A stretch of 64,000 nt of DNA from Mangifera indica (lineage: Eukaryota; Streptophyta; Magnoliopsida; Sapindales; Anacardiaceae), in the NCBI RefSeq assembly GCF_011075055.1, contig NC_058146.1, forward strand, positions 6,076,001 through 6,140,000, written 5' to 3'. Under the pieces are notes generated by a model, which was not told the origin of the DNA, did no database searches, and saw only the letters and a list, made by a program, of their open reading frames with translations. The position numbers and the translations under genes were made by a program. Below, in pieces: positions 11,484 to 22,995 of this stretch. Within the stretch, counting starts at the first letter, position 1, and the number at the start of each line of letters is the position of its first letter.

Positions 11484-14400
11484 GGGAGGAATAAATTTTC
11501 CTTATATTCAATATTTTATACTTAGTTAAAAAAAGTGTTACACTGATGTTCCATCCATGGGGCTCATTTATGTATATTCAGTATCTTTTTTGAAATTTGA
11601 ATATATTTCTTATTGCCATTGATACACTGATCTTCCAGGGAGATGATGACAGTGATTCCCAGTCTTCCAGTAGTGAACAGAAAATATACTTGAAGGGCAA
11701 AAAGAGAAGCACTAACATAATGCAAGATTGGGCCAAGAGGTATGAAGTTTCTGTGGTTGCCAACATGCTTAAACCTTCCTGTCGAGGGCATTGTTTGATT
11801 ATATCACACTGAACTGCTAGTTCTTCTACTTTTTTCTTTTCAGTAAATCTCGTGGATTGTTGAGCTTCTTTATGTGCCTTCCCACCAGGAAGCCTGAGCC
11901 TGAATTATCCGTTGTCGATGAATATGTATGCTCTGTCTCCTTAATAAGTCATTTAGCGTTGTTGTCTTTGCAATTATTATTTCAGTATCATATTGTATAT
12001 CCTTAATTATTTTCAGAAGTCTGTTGCAACTGGATTAGTTAAAATATTGGTAGTATGTAAAGCCACAACATAAAAATTCCTTTCTCTGGAGTTTTCAATG
12101 TTTAATCAAATAATAAATGAAACTTCCTTAGAATATTGATGTAGCTTTCATGTATTTTAATGGTCCATCGAATTCTCAGTATTAACTATTTACTCAATTA
12201 TCAGAAGCAAAATCGATGTATATCTTAACATTTTTCTTTCAGCCTTTGGAAGTTACTTGCCTACTGTTCAGTTCTGCTTTATAAACAGAAAATGGAATAC
12301 ATATTTGTTTCCATATAACCTATGATCCTTAAAGTTTAGATATTATTAGATCCTCTTTCCTGATTAGTAGTTATTGAGCCGAAATTTTCCATTGTGGAGT
12401 TACTAATAACCTCAGTTGAATTTGACAAAAGCTCATTCCAAATTTAGTTTTATTAGTTAAGCAAATAAAACATATTTAATGAAGCTTAGTATTATCTGTG
12501 TATTGCCTTGACGTGCTTTTATGAGGTTTTATTGGCTACATAAATTTTTCTTCAGTTCATGGGATAATAACATTGATGCTTTAGACCAGACTTTGTTTAA
12601 CTTTATTTAGTTTAAGAATGTGGAAATTCAAATATAATATTCCTGTTAATAGTTGGTGAGCTTTGTTAAAATTGGTCTGTGCAGGGAAATAAATATATTG
12701 GGCTGACAACTTCAAACGTAGGCGTTGCAAACTCAGAGTCCAATGAAATTCGCCGCTTTGAACTTCTAAGACATGAGCTTATTGAACTTGAGAAAAGAGT
12801 TCAAAGAAGTGCTGATCAGTCACAAAATGAGGAGGTATATCCAATAATTTGAGAACCAAGTTTTTTCATACATTGTTTTGGTTTTAGTTTTATTGTTAGA
12901 GATGTCAGTTTGAATACCATACTATATGAAAAAAGGCAAGAAGCTTATCCTGTGTAAATTTACAATGTGTTATATTCATATTTCTCCTTTCAATTTGTAA
13001 TATTATGTTATTTTTATATGCATTTCCTTTAATTGTAGTCCTTTTGTGAACTTTAAAGAGAATTTGGCCAAAATGGAATATGTGCATCCTTGTTGTGTCT
13101 CTTCTATTGGGATTGAATATTCCTATATGTGTAGGGACATAAACTTTGAGATATCTATACCAAATTGTTGATGCTTTCTAGTGAATTCAATGTTGTCTTG
13201 ACACCTAGGTAATGCCCTCTTGATTTTGTCTTGGGGATTTCTATTACCAAAAGGTATATATTATTCTAGCTTACTGATGCTTTATTTGAAAAAATCTCTC
13301 AGTGGCAAGGGGAGAGGATTTTTTGGTACTTTTAACTTGATATTTTTATAATGTCGGCAACACATTCCAATTGGCTAATTATAATTTTATCTTTTGCAGG
13401 ATATAAAGGTTCTGAATGATGGTGCTAACCACAGTGATGCAGCTAGAGACACTCAAGTGGTCCAGGTTCAGAAGAAAAAGTATCATTGAAAGATCAATTG
13501 ACAAACTAAAAGAAGCTAGCACGGTATGAATATCTAACAAATTTCCAGCAGTCAATATCTTTGGCATGTCTAATTGTCTTTTCCAAATTCTAGTACTAAA
13601 ATACATAATAAATGGGGTAAAAAATCACTTTGCAATTTGAATCTTAGTAAGTTTTTGTATAAAGGTAAGGTTGATAGACAATTTTGGGATATGGAGCATA
13701 TTTTAAGTGTGAGTGAGAGACTAATTTGAACATCCCTTAATGTTCTTGTTACTTGGGCAAGGTTATGTGTTGAATCTTTGTGATAGGTGAGTCATGTGAT
13801 TAGTTGCTCTTGAATTTACAATCCATGAGTTTGCAAAAATTCCATCCAAGATTTAATCTAATGGAAATACGAAGCTGACCTGAATGCGCCAATGAACATA
13901 ACCTGATGGTTGTTCGGTGATCCCAAAAGAGCTCTTAACTTCTCAATCTCATTTGGGGGTGAATCCTCTTTGCTCTGAAGATTTTGCTTCCACATGTTGA
14001 GTTGTAGTTAAGTGCATTTGCCTTTGTTTTTTCAGTTGTAGGCCTTTGTTCCCCCATGCTTTGGTAAGAGATTATCCGTGAAGGTCACGAGTGTGTCTGA
14101 CATTTTTGCAATAGGTGAAGTGATGCACCATAAGATGTCCCTATTGGTGGCTTCAAGACAGTTTGTCTTCATATTGTCAAAGTGTCAATGACAATTCTTG
14201 TTCTTGACTATTGTTTTTGGAATTCATAGTTGAGACTTGTAATGATTGGGGTTGGAGAATGATTCATTTTCTACTCTCCTTTGTATGAACTATGGAGAAA
14301 ATTTCATAAAGATGGGAATTCCTTGGCAAGATTTTGAACTCATTTGGTCGAATTCAAATATTGAGGCCTGCAAAAAAATCATAAACGCGATCCTTTTCAA

Positions 14401-17400
14401 TAAGTTTTTTTAGGATTACTACATCTTTAGGAGACTTTTTTACTATTTTGAGTTCTTAACATAGGGGTTTTAGCGTATAAGCATATTTTGTGGCTATCTT
14501 GTTTCTCTGCTTTGCTCCCCAGTCTTGATTTTTGTTTTGTTCACTTGGATTGTTTCAAGAGCTTTCAAAAACATGTATGTTGAACGGTCTCTGGTAGGAA
14601 CCAATTCTTATTCAACAAAAACATAGAATAAAAAACACAAAATATACAATAGAATAAAACTATCTCATTAATCAAAAGATTACAAGGATAAACCGAACAA
14701 TTCGAGGAGTTTGGGACTTCCAATTCTGGATAGTTCAAAGAGTCCGGGACCTCCCATTTTCGGTCATTCAAGGTGTCGGAGACCTCCCTGAATTAGCTAA
14801 GTGGGACCTCTAATTTTCTTTTGATTATAAAGAAGAATTTGGGACCTCTAATTTTCTTACCATTTGAGGCACTGGAGGCCTCCCACAATCAACCAAGATT
14901 GACTATTCAAATTATCAAAGCCTAATACATTTTTCCTTCCCCTCCCTTTTAAAACCTACACACTCTATTTATAATAAAACTAGCCTATGGATTGAGGACA
15001 GGTGTCTCAATCCTAACAATCTCCTATATAGCTTTTGTGCTGGATAAGAACATACATGTATCATTGATCTCTGGTGTCATTGAATTCCGCAGCCAAACCA
15101 TAATCATTGAGGCTTCCTCATCCCAAGCATTAAAGAACGGATCTCCCCTTTTGGTCCAATTTTCAGAAGATGACTTAGCTTGCCTCTGTCTTTCAGGATA
15201 GTGTAAACAAGTTGTGGTCATTTCATATAATTCTTCCCCCTCAATCGGTACACTAATTGAATTTGGTGCAGGTTTCCATTAGATTGTCATAGTTGCACTT
15301 CCCAAAAATGTGCAGTAGTAAGTGATTCAATAGCCTTAGACATTGGAAGTTTATATGAATTTATAATTCCCTTCCTGCCCTCTGAAAAGAAGCCAACAAA
15401 TAACCGACAAGAAGAAACTTTTCAGCTGAAACTGGTCTTGAAAAACTGACAAGTCGTTTAGCACAGAAACTGTGCTTCTGAAAAATGACACATCGGTTAG
15501 GCTTGGTGGTTGAGTCTTCTCCTGGAAAAAATACACATTGGTTGGGTTTTCCTCTTCACAAAAGAAATTGACATGTCTAGATTTTCTTCTTCTAGAAATT
15601 CTGACAAAAGCACAGTGTGTCTCTTCATGATCCCCCACAATGCGAACCATATGATCAGGTGTCATAAGGGTCCAGCAATCACCACGACGTGCCAAATGGT
15701 GACAGACAGCGACAGGAAGTCAGGTGGCAACAGACACTGATGACAAGTTGGGTAGTGACAGACAGTGACGATGTGTCATGACAATGAAGGCCACCACAGA
15801 GCAACCGGGATCAGCTACAGCTACAGCCATGACAGCCATAGCAGTGAGAAACAATCAATGGCAATGACGGCACACTGAGAAAAGGAAAACAGTTTCCTAG
15901 AGCATTGATACCATATTGAAACAGAAATAAATAGATTGTTGAGACAGAAATAGATAAATTGAAGAGATGAATTAGAGAAAAACTGCCTCTTTTTTTATAT
16001 TATGAACACAACTTCTAGGGCTGAATTTATACCACTGCTGATTGTGATATGAATTTGAACCAATGACCCTGGAATGACATCGTCGGCAACGGCTATTGTT
16101 ACAACATAAGAAACAAAGTAACAACCAAATCCCTTGATTAGGGTTTCCACTCATATCTTTGCTAAAATAAATTTGCAGAACCCCTAAAAGGGCACTTTCT
16201 CTGATGTTTGCTGATAATTATTCTTTAAGTTGATATCTGAATTTAGAGTTTTCTGGTTCTTTACCTTTATTGCTTATTCTAAGAGGTGTTATGTCGTGAA
16301 TTAATGAGCAGGATGTCTGGCAAGGAACTCAGCTTCTGGCTATTGATGTTGCTGCTGCCATGGGGTTGCTTAGGAGGGCACTGGTTGGAGATGAATTAAC
16401 AGACAAAGAAAAGAAAGCTCTCCGGCGAACTCTCACTGACTTAGCATCTGTAGTACCTATTGGTCTTTTAATGCTTCTGCCTGTAAGTTAAATTCCTTTT
16501 CTCATTATTGATCTTCTGCTTATAGTCATTCATCTTCCTCAAATTCTCTTTAGTTGCTGTATCATGATTACATGAGTTTATTTACTTTTCTGTTCATATT
16601 GAATCAATAACCGTCTTTGATACATTAATTTGAGTATCGGTGGTAACACTGTTCTATTACGTACCTCCTGGGGTTCTTAGATGAGGTGCTTAAGTCTTAA
16701 ATTTAGGAAGTTGAAGTATCTAACAGAATTTTGGTCTTAAAATTTTGGAAGTTGAAGTGTCTAACAGAATTTTGATCTTAAAATTTTGGAAGTTGAAGTG
16801 TCAACAGAATTTTGAACACCTGAAAGGAACATATAGACAAGTTTCATTCTAGTGGGTCTGTAGGTTCTTGATGATTTTACACATTTGGAGTAGCTTATCT
16901 TAACGCTGTGTACCACATCCTGGCCTTTTGGTACATTAATTTTAGGTCCATTGCAGTAACAGGCCCTGTTATAGGTTGCTGAATTGCTGGGCACATTAGT
17001 TTCTTGCTAACAAAAAAGCAGTGAAATAGTAGGAAAGAATGGTGTGCTATCTATGCATAGATATTTAAGTCTCTTTGATTAAGGGAAATATTATTTATAC
17101 AGTCGCTTCACCTTTGATCATTGTGATGATGACAATCTGAAGGATAGGTTTTGTGCCACAGGTTACTGCAGTTGGTCATGCAGCCATGTTGGCTGCTATT
17201 CAGAGATATGTGCCAGCTTTGGTATGTGTTTTTCGCTGTAGCATTTATTTTTGTTGAAATAGATCTTCAGACTTCAAATCAGCACAAATCACAAAGCCAA
17301 TTGTGTTGTTCATAACAGATACCTTCCACCTATGGACCAGAAAGGCTAGATCTCTTGAGGCAGCTTGAGAAAGTTAAGGAAATGGAAACCAGTGAAGTGG

Positions 17401-17432
17401 ACCCTGATGAAAATGTGGGTGAACTAATCTGA
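8400..17432 (+). CDS. LETM1-like protein, 5'-truncated by the gap and with three single-base frame breaks
   Basis: Thirteen exons are visible: 8400-8518, 8615-8687, 8769-8988, 9080-9124, 9691-9762, 10850-11041, 11639-11739, 11844-11925, 12685-12834, 13400-13523, 16312-16482, 17162-17221, 17319-17432, about 507 codons. The product matches plant LETM1-domain proteins (At3g11560/At5g06220 type): a WLPFY and SHWIQSFIKYSNW region, a coiled-coil stretch (ALESVEEALIRLEKLLQEL), an acidic/serine linker, and the conserved end LASVVPIGLLMLLPVTAVGH followed by IPSTYGPERLDLLRQLEKVK. LETM1 proteins act in inner-membrane ion homeostasis in mitochondria; this plant branch is less studied. The amino-terminal third is missing in the gap. 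Phase arithmetic requires one extra base in exon 3 (C-run near 8881), one in exon 5 (about 9715-9735), and one fewer in exon 10 (A-run near 13475). The intron after 11041 uses a GC donor. The stop lies 87 bases from that of the convergent TBL gene. Confidence 0.85.
11447..11486. repeat. Poly-T followed by a 24-base poly-G run
   Basis: A T run of about 16 passes directly into 24 consecutive G (11463-11486) in an intron of the LETM1-like gene. Pure G runs this long are rare in AT-rich plant DNA. It could be a real mononucleotide repeat able to form quadruplexes, or a poly-G read artefact carried into the assembly. Confidence 0.95.
13524..16311. other. Large intron of the LETM1-like gene with repeat-derived DNA
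   Basis: This 2.8-kb intron separates the coiled-coil exon from the exon encoding the conserved LETM1-like carboxyl block. About 14580-16153 is less AT-rich than nearby introns and carries copia-like LTR hallmarks on the minus strand. Short degenerate repeats of the type GGGACCTCTAATTTTC occur at about 14700-14900. No intact transposon protein is present. Confidence 0.6.
14580..16153 (-). mobile_element. Degenerate copia-like LTR retroelement remnant
   Basis: On the minus strand TGGTATCA (15906-15913) resembles the initiator-Met tRNA primer-binding site typical of plant copia elements. It directly follows a segment of about 235 bases (16153 down to about 15920) that begins TGAGTGGAAACCCTAATC and ends TTTCA, as a 5' LTR would. 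Internal DNA then runs to lower coordinates without gag or pol homology that I can recognise; short frames such as 15351-15695 are not identifiable. No second LTR is seen, so the element is truncated or non-autonomous. The left limit is a guess. Confidence 0.45.
16694..16816. repeat. Three tandem copies of a ~41-bp unit
   Basis: The unit is built around GGAAGTTGAAGTGTCTAACA and is repeated three times with few mismatches in the intron 16483-17161 of the LETM1-like gene. The third copy lacks two bases. Confidence 0.85.
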
Positions 17433-17519
17433 GTAGCACTGGCACAATTTGTTAAAATACATCCCTAAAAAATTTGAATCCAGATCTCAAAGTGAGGTAA
17501 TATTTTTGCCCAGGTAAAA

Positions 17520-19700
17520 TCACTTTCTTCTGAATTCCATGGATAATAGGTAAGCATAGAGAAGCTCATTCCATGTGTCTGGCACTCCAGGTAGGCACCA
17601 ATGGCTGCAGTCTTGGGGAGCACCAGCAGGGGTGCCTGGCTCACGATGGGATGAGGGGTGTCCGTCACTCCTGAACTCTGTCAGATATGTAATGTTTAAT
17701 AACTGAACCTTCCTGTTTTTGTTTTTCATCTGCTTGATTACGTTTGAAATGAAACGGTTGTTGAGGGGCTCAACTCCAAGTCTTGTGGTGATTGTTTCTG
17801 GTTTTCTGTCTCTATCACAAAAACCTCCTTTATTCCATGCTCCATTCCTGCAAAGGTCATATGTAAAGCTAATTCTGGCTGTTCTTGCAGACATTCATGT
17901 ACCCTCTTAGATTGAATACTCAAAAAGAGGTAAAAACATATTTTTATCCTAAAGTCTACTTAGAGCAATTTACTTTTATGTTCAGTAATGCTAACTAAAA
18001 TGTACAGAAGTTTAATGCTTGCCTGTAATGTACTGGAGAGTAGCTTCTAAAGAAAGTGTGACTTCTTTCTTGATCTAGGTTCTTTATTAACCAAGACTTT
18101 AGGGTTTGCAGAGACCTTCGAAATGCTTCCATCACATCCATGGTCATATTTATCTTCCCTCCTTCCTGAAAATAGATGCCCCTAAGGACACAACATACCT
18201 TTAATTTCCTGTAAGACAGTTAAGAGCTAGAAAATTTATGTGAGGGAAATTATAGTTCATACATCTTTGAAGTTTTATCTTCATTCCACCAATGTCCATC
18301 GTTGAATATTAGGATATCTGCTCCGATCCATTTTTTGGAAAACCAATGTAACTCGTCAACTCTAATTGTCCTTAGAACTTCCTGTGACGAGTTCTGTGGT
18401 GGGCGACCGATGACAACGAGGAAAGGTACTCTGTAATATTCAACTGTCATGTTGTATTCATAAAAACGCATAGAGAGAAAGCCCTTGTGTTTAGTTATGG
18501 GTTTTCCATTTTCCTCATATATTGTGGACTTGTTAGGAACCGCTTGAGCAAGCATGCACACGAAGGACTGCCACTGGTTTCTCCCAATTGAATCACCGGC
18601 AAACACTATCCGACCATTCCGGATCCGTTCCAAAAGATCACCTGCATTGAATCTGGGATTTGCAGGAACAATTAGTTCAATGACAAGAGATTAACAAAAG
18701 AGAGAAAGTAAAGCTGGTTAAGTTTATAGGCAGATGTGGTTATTTTATGGTTAAAACTTTGGCACGCGGCTCCCAAGTCAACAAACTTAAATCACAAGGA
18801 ATAGTTGTCTAATTGGTGTCTAGACCAGAGTAATGATATAAAGAATTGTTTATTTGGCCATAAATAAGCACGGTAACAGAGATATCTCAGCACCCAGCCG
18901 ACAACTCATGAATTCATTAGCCTGCCCTCCACTGTAGGGCAGAGTTGACAATATTGATCAACTGGCATACCTCTCTATGAATACACCAAATAGAGATAAT
19001 AATTCAATTTACGAAATTGGGTCTTCAACCTATCCCTCTCTGAATCTAAGAGGGATTTTTTAATAAAGATATAAATAAGATGGTTAAAATCTCTATATGA
19101 GATGAAAACAGAGATAAATATATCTTCGGTTTGTCTTTTTTCAAACTTATCCCCACCCTCCCTAGCCTTAAACCATTAGGTATGGTACATTTATATCTAT
19201 TATTTTTCTATTATATCTCTATCCAACCCATGACAAAAACTTGAAACATGAGGATTGAAATAGAGGTGTGCATGCATACCATAACCATGCATCAGATACC
19301 TTGGAAGATCACAGCCGTGTGGTTGCCATCGCCATTTAAGGTATTCTCCATCTTCCCGGCCATTCTGACGGCATCTAAAACCGGGATCCAGAAATGGGCA
19401 GTTTTCGTTGTACGATTGAAGACGGTAATAGTCATCACGAACCCATCTCCCATATGAGTAATCACAAACTCCTGCCAATGGTTTTTTATTGTTTGGTAAA
19501 ATTTGAGGCCACAAACTAAAACGAAAAACAGTCTCCGGCTCGATTTCAAAAGAGCCTAATATAATTAAAATAACAGCCGACGAACTTAAGAGTAAAAAAA
19601 GGGCTAGAGTATGTTTAAATTTCGACTTAAGTATGAAGGAAAAAGAGTGGAAGTTCCTCTCAAATATGGACTCATTCGAGTTAGAGGGAGGAAGATCCAT
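17520..19700 (-). CDS. TBL: TRICHOME BIREFRINGENCE-LIKE (TBL) polysaccharide O-acetyltransferase, TBL8/TBL9-like
   Basis: Four exons (19700-19300, 18652-18263, 18181-18023, 17847-17520) give 425 residues with every phase consistent. TBL proteins are Golgi type II membrane proteins that transfer acetyl groups to cell-wall polysaccharides such as xylan, mannan or pectin. A short cytosolic tail is followed by one membrane helix at about residues 29-51, the TBL domain opening [11 protein letters not shown], then the esterase domain with the GDSIGRNQW motif (catalytic Ser155) and the DCSHW motif (Asp396, His399) close to the end. Length and motif order are normal, so it looks functional. Intron 3 (17848-18022) begins with GC: CATTACAG then GCAAGC, and only this border restores [11 protein letters not shown]. 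The 3' end faces the LETM1-like gene, the same pair order as At3g11560-At3g11570. Subfamily is assigned mainly from this synteny; the acceptor polymer is unknown. Confidence 0.93.
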
Positions 19701-20304
19701 AAGAAAAGGATGAATATGAATGAGAATGAAAGAGAGGAGTTGATGGAGAAGATTAATGGCTAAGGATTTGCCTTCTAAATATAGAGATTGACTTTAAATT
19801 TTTGGTAAATTAATCAGCAAATCTAAATCATGATTAATTAATTAAACGTTTTAAGAGACTACGTGCATGGCATGTTTTTAACTTCCATATTAGACAATTG
19901 TTCGCACCCCTCAAGTTTGGGAGTATTACCTCGCGGTCCTGTAATTTAAAACATTACGATAGAACCACTGATTCTAATATGCCTTTACTTTAGACCACAA
20001 GCTCTAGGTGGATGAAATCAATTATATTACCCTTAAGGGATAGTTTGAGTGATAAAAATATGAGATTCCAAGTAGGGGAGTGAGAGTTTAAATTTATTTC
20101 GACAATATTTTAAAATTAAATTTTTAACTTATTTGATACAATAATTATGGGATTAGTCATTGAACTCTAGATTTTATTTATTTGATATAGTCAATTCAAT
20201 CTCAAAAGGATGGTTTAAATCAAGTAAAGTTTTCATGTTACAAAAAAAAATTAATTTTATCTTTCACGGTTTTTTTTACCCTTATAACAAAATGTTTAAT
20301 TAAA

Positions 20305-20475
20305 GAGCAATACTATGTGTACCCACTTTGGGTATACAAATGTATGCACATTCATATGTGTCATCATATGATTGGTTATTATTTTATTCTTAATTCAAAA
20401 TCATTCAATCACATGATGACACATATAAATATGTATATATTTGTGTACCTAAAGTGGGTACACATAGTTTTATTG
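20305..20475. mobile_element. 171-bp MITE with long terminal inverted repeats and 9-bp flanking direct repeats
   Basis: The two halves are inverted copies over about 60 bases each: CTATGTGTACCCACTTT on the left is exactly complementary to AAAGTGGGTACACATAG on the right, and similarity continues through TATGTGTCATCAT. TTAATTAAA occurs immediately outside both ends (20296-20304 and 20476-20484), as a 9-bp target-site duplication would, which would fit a Mutator-like origin. Since that 9-mer contains a palindrome, a shorter duplication is possible. No coding capacity. Confidence 0.85.
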
Positions 20476-22619
20476 TTAATTAAATAACAAATACTTTGAC
20501 CAATAAAATTATACGTATATTTTTTTGTTTATATAATGATTTATCATTTGTATATCTAAATTATGTATAATATATATATATATATAGTCGCCCTTACTTT
20601 GACGCCAAAATCCTAACAAAAAAGGGTTTTTTTTAATTTTCACTATAACTACCGAGGCTTTATTTTTAAGTCTACTTTAGGGGCAATATTGATATTAACC
20701 ATTGTTTCAATTAAAGAGATGAAGCTTCTGCTCACTTGTCGTTTCATGCATAATTAATTTATTTTGTTATTTCTTTTCCAGTGGTCTGTAAGTACAACTT
20801 TTTTATATTATTTTTAAACAGTCAACACCCATTGATTATGATTATAATTGCATAAGATTAACATAATCAAATCTTGTTTAATCTAAGATTTTCTTTAATT
20901 ACTTTATTTCATGAGATTAAGAGTTGACTTCTAGTTTATTTGAGGGAATTTTATGATATAGCATGAAAAACACATATGATGCTTTACTTGTTTAAACTTT
21001 TGCATTTAAACAAAAAATAAATAAATCTGTTTTTAAAATTATATTTCCTAAAACCCAATAATAAGCTTATACAAATATACACATATATGATGTATCATTA
21101 TATGATTTGATATTACTTTATTCTTAATTTTAAATTATTTAATTACTTGATAATACATATTAAATATGTACTAAATTATGTATTTAAAAAAATACATATA
21201 ATTTTATTGATTCAATTAAAAATTAATAAATTAAAGGTTTTTAGAAGTAATTAATTACCTATCATAACTATAAATAATCCCCTCTGTCATATAATAACAC
21301 CCATTAAAATGGTATTAAGAGATCAAAAAATTAATACTCTCCAGCATTTCTTTCACTGTTAAATTAATTAATACGAGAATTTCTTTATCCTCAATTTTCC
21401 ACAAATAAATAAATGTATGCATAATCTATTTAAACAGTAAAATCTGACCAAAACCCTTAAAAATTACGATTTAGTTTAATTTGTAAAATAATTTGATTTG
21501 AGTAGATAAATTTTTGAAAAATAGTTTTCAATTTGGATTATAGTTTAAACGATTTTCAACTCAAACTAAATTATAAATTATATTTTTTAAAATATATATA
21601 TAATTATATTTGACAAAAAATTTTAATAAATAATTAGATGTATAATTTATTTTTTAATATTTATTTTAATATTTTTTATATATTATATATATATATATTA
21701 TATTTATTTTATACGTTTATATTATATTATAGAAAAATATAATTTTATTAATTTTATTAAATAATTATATTAATAAATGAGTAATTTCAATAAATTCAAA
21801 TATTAATCTGAATCATATTTTTTAGTTAAATTTTAAAATTTTTAAAATTATTTTTTTAAGTTTAATTTAAAAATCGCAAACTGTACTAATGCCCCCTCTC
21901 TGAAATAGACGAATATAGGATGTAATCACTAGTGTAATTTTAATCAAATTTCCAACCTGTATTATCTTATAATTTCTTTATTACCTGTAACTTAATATTT
22001 TAAATCATTTCATTATTATTTTCATTGTATTTTTTTTATTGTAATTAATTTTAAATCCTCAAAATACAACAAAATATTTTAATTATATATGAAAATACCC
22101 CATATATAGAGTTTTCACCTTAGGCTAAAATTTCCATCTCATACGGGGTGGTTTGAAAGAGCCTAATTTGGGTGTGTACGATCTAATTTAACATAATTTA
22201 AGTTTTTTAAAAATTAAATTAAAATTAAAATTTTAAAAATTTTTAAACGAAATTTAAAAAAATATAATTTTATATAGTTTAGAGTACCATTTAAAATTAT
22301 TAAAATTATTTATTTCTAAATATATATTATTTAATAAAATTAAAATTTTTTAGAATATAATATAAATAAATAAAATAAATATAAATAAATCAAATTATAC
22401 AATTAATTATTTATACGATAATTGTATCAAATATATATAAGATTTGGTTTAGTTTAAAAATTATCTAAACTAAAAAAATTGATTTAAAAAAATTTTAATA
22501 TAAACTAAACCAAATGAAATTATAATTTTTAAAAATTTTAACCAATTTTATAATTTGAATTAAATTATGCATACTTCGTCACTTCCATATAAAAGTTGTA
22601 ATATAGTTGGAGCTCTATA

Positions 22620-22860
22620 TTTAGGGTTGAATTCGAATCGAACCCATTTAAACTCTAGTTTAAACTTGGTTCGAATGAGTTCGAAACGAGTCAACCCTAT
22701 ACAAGCTCACTCTAGCTCAAACTATTTGTCAAATTTGTCAATTAATAACAAAATAGTTAAAAACTCAAGCTCAAAACAAGTCAAACCGAATTCAAGCCAA
22801 GTTCAGACTTAGCTTCCATAAGCTTAAGCTCGAACTTGAGTTTTACTATATATAAACCAA
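22620..22860. repeat. CTCAAGCTC/GAGTTCGAA-type dispersed repeat
   Basis: The stretch alternates strings such as AACTCAAGCTCAAAACAAGT, TTCGAATGAGTTCGAAACGAG and AAGCTCGAACTTGAG. This low-complexity repeat type is common in eudicot intergenic DNA and its origin is not settled. The 81-codon open frame across it is an effect of composition. It ends about 135 bases before the small gene at 22996. Confidence 0.6.
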
Positions 22861-22995
22861 ACCGGGTACGAATCCAATCCTGTATACTTAAGAAAATATT
22901 TTTTTTTAAAACTGTGTATAAATTTAATAATTGAATGTTTAGACATCATTCAGCCAAATCGCTATTGTGGCTGGGTGCTGCTCTCAAAAACCAAA

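Larger units (their letters stand above)
19701..22995. other. Intergenic region, AT-rich with MITEs
   Basis: No gene is supported. It contains the well-defined MITE at 20305-20475, a relative at about 21068-21215, TA microsatellites (about 20568-20586 and 21675-21700), long degenerate A/T DNA with AAACTAAACCAAAT-type repeats (about 21470-22560) and a CAAGCTC-rich repeat (22620-22860). Confidence 0.7.
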
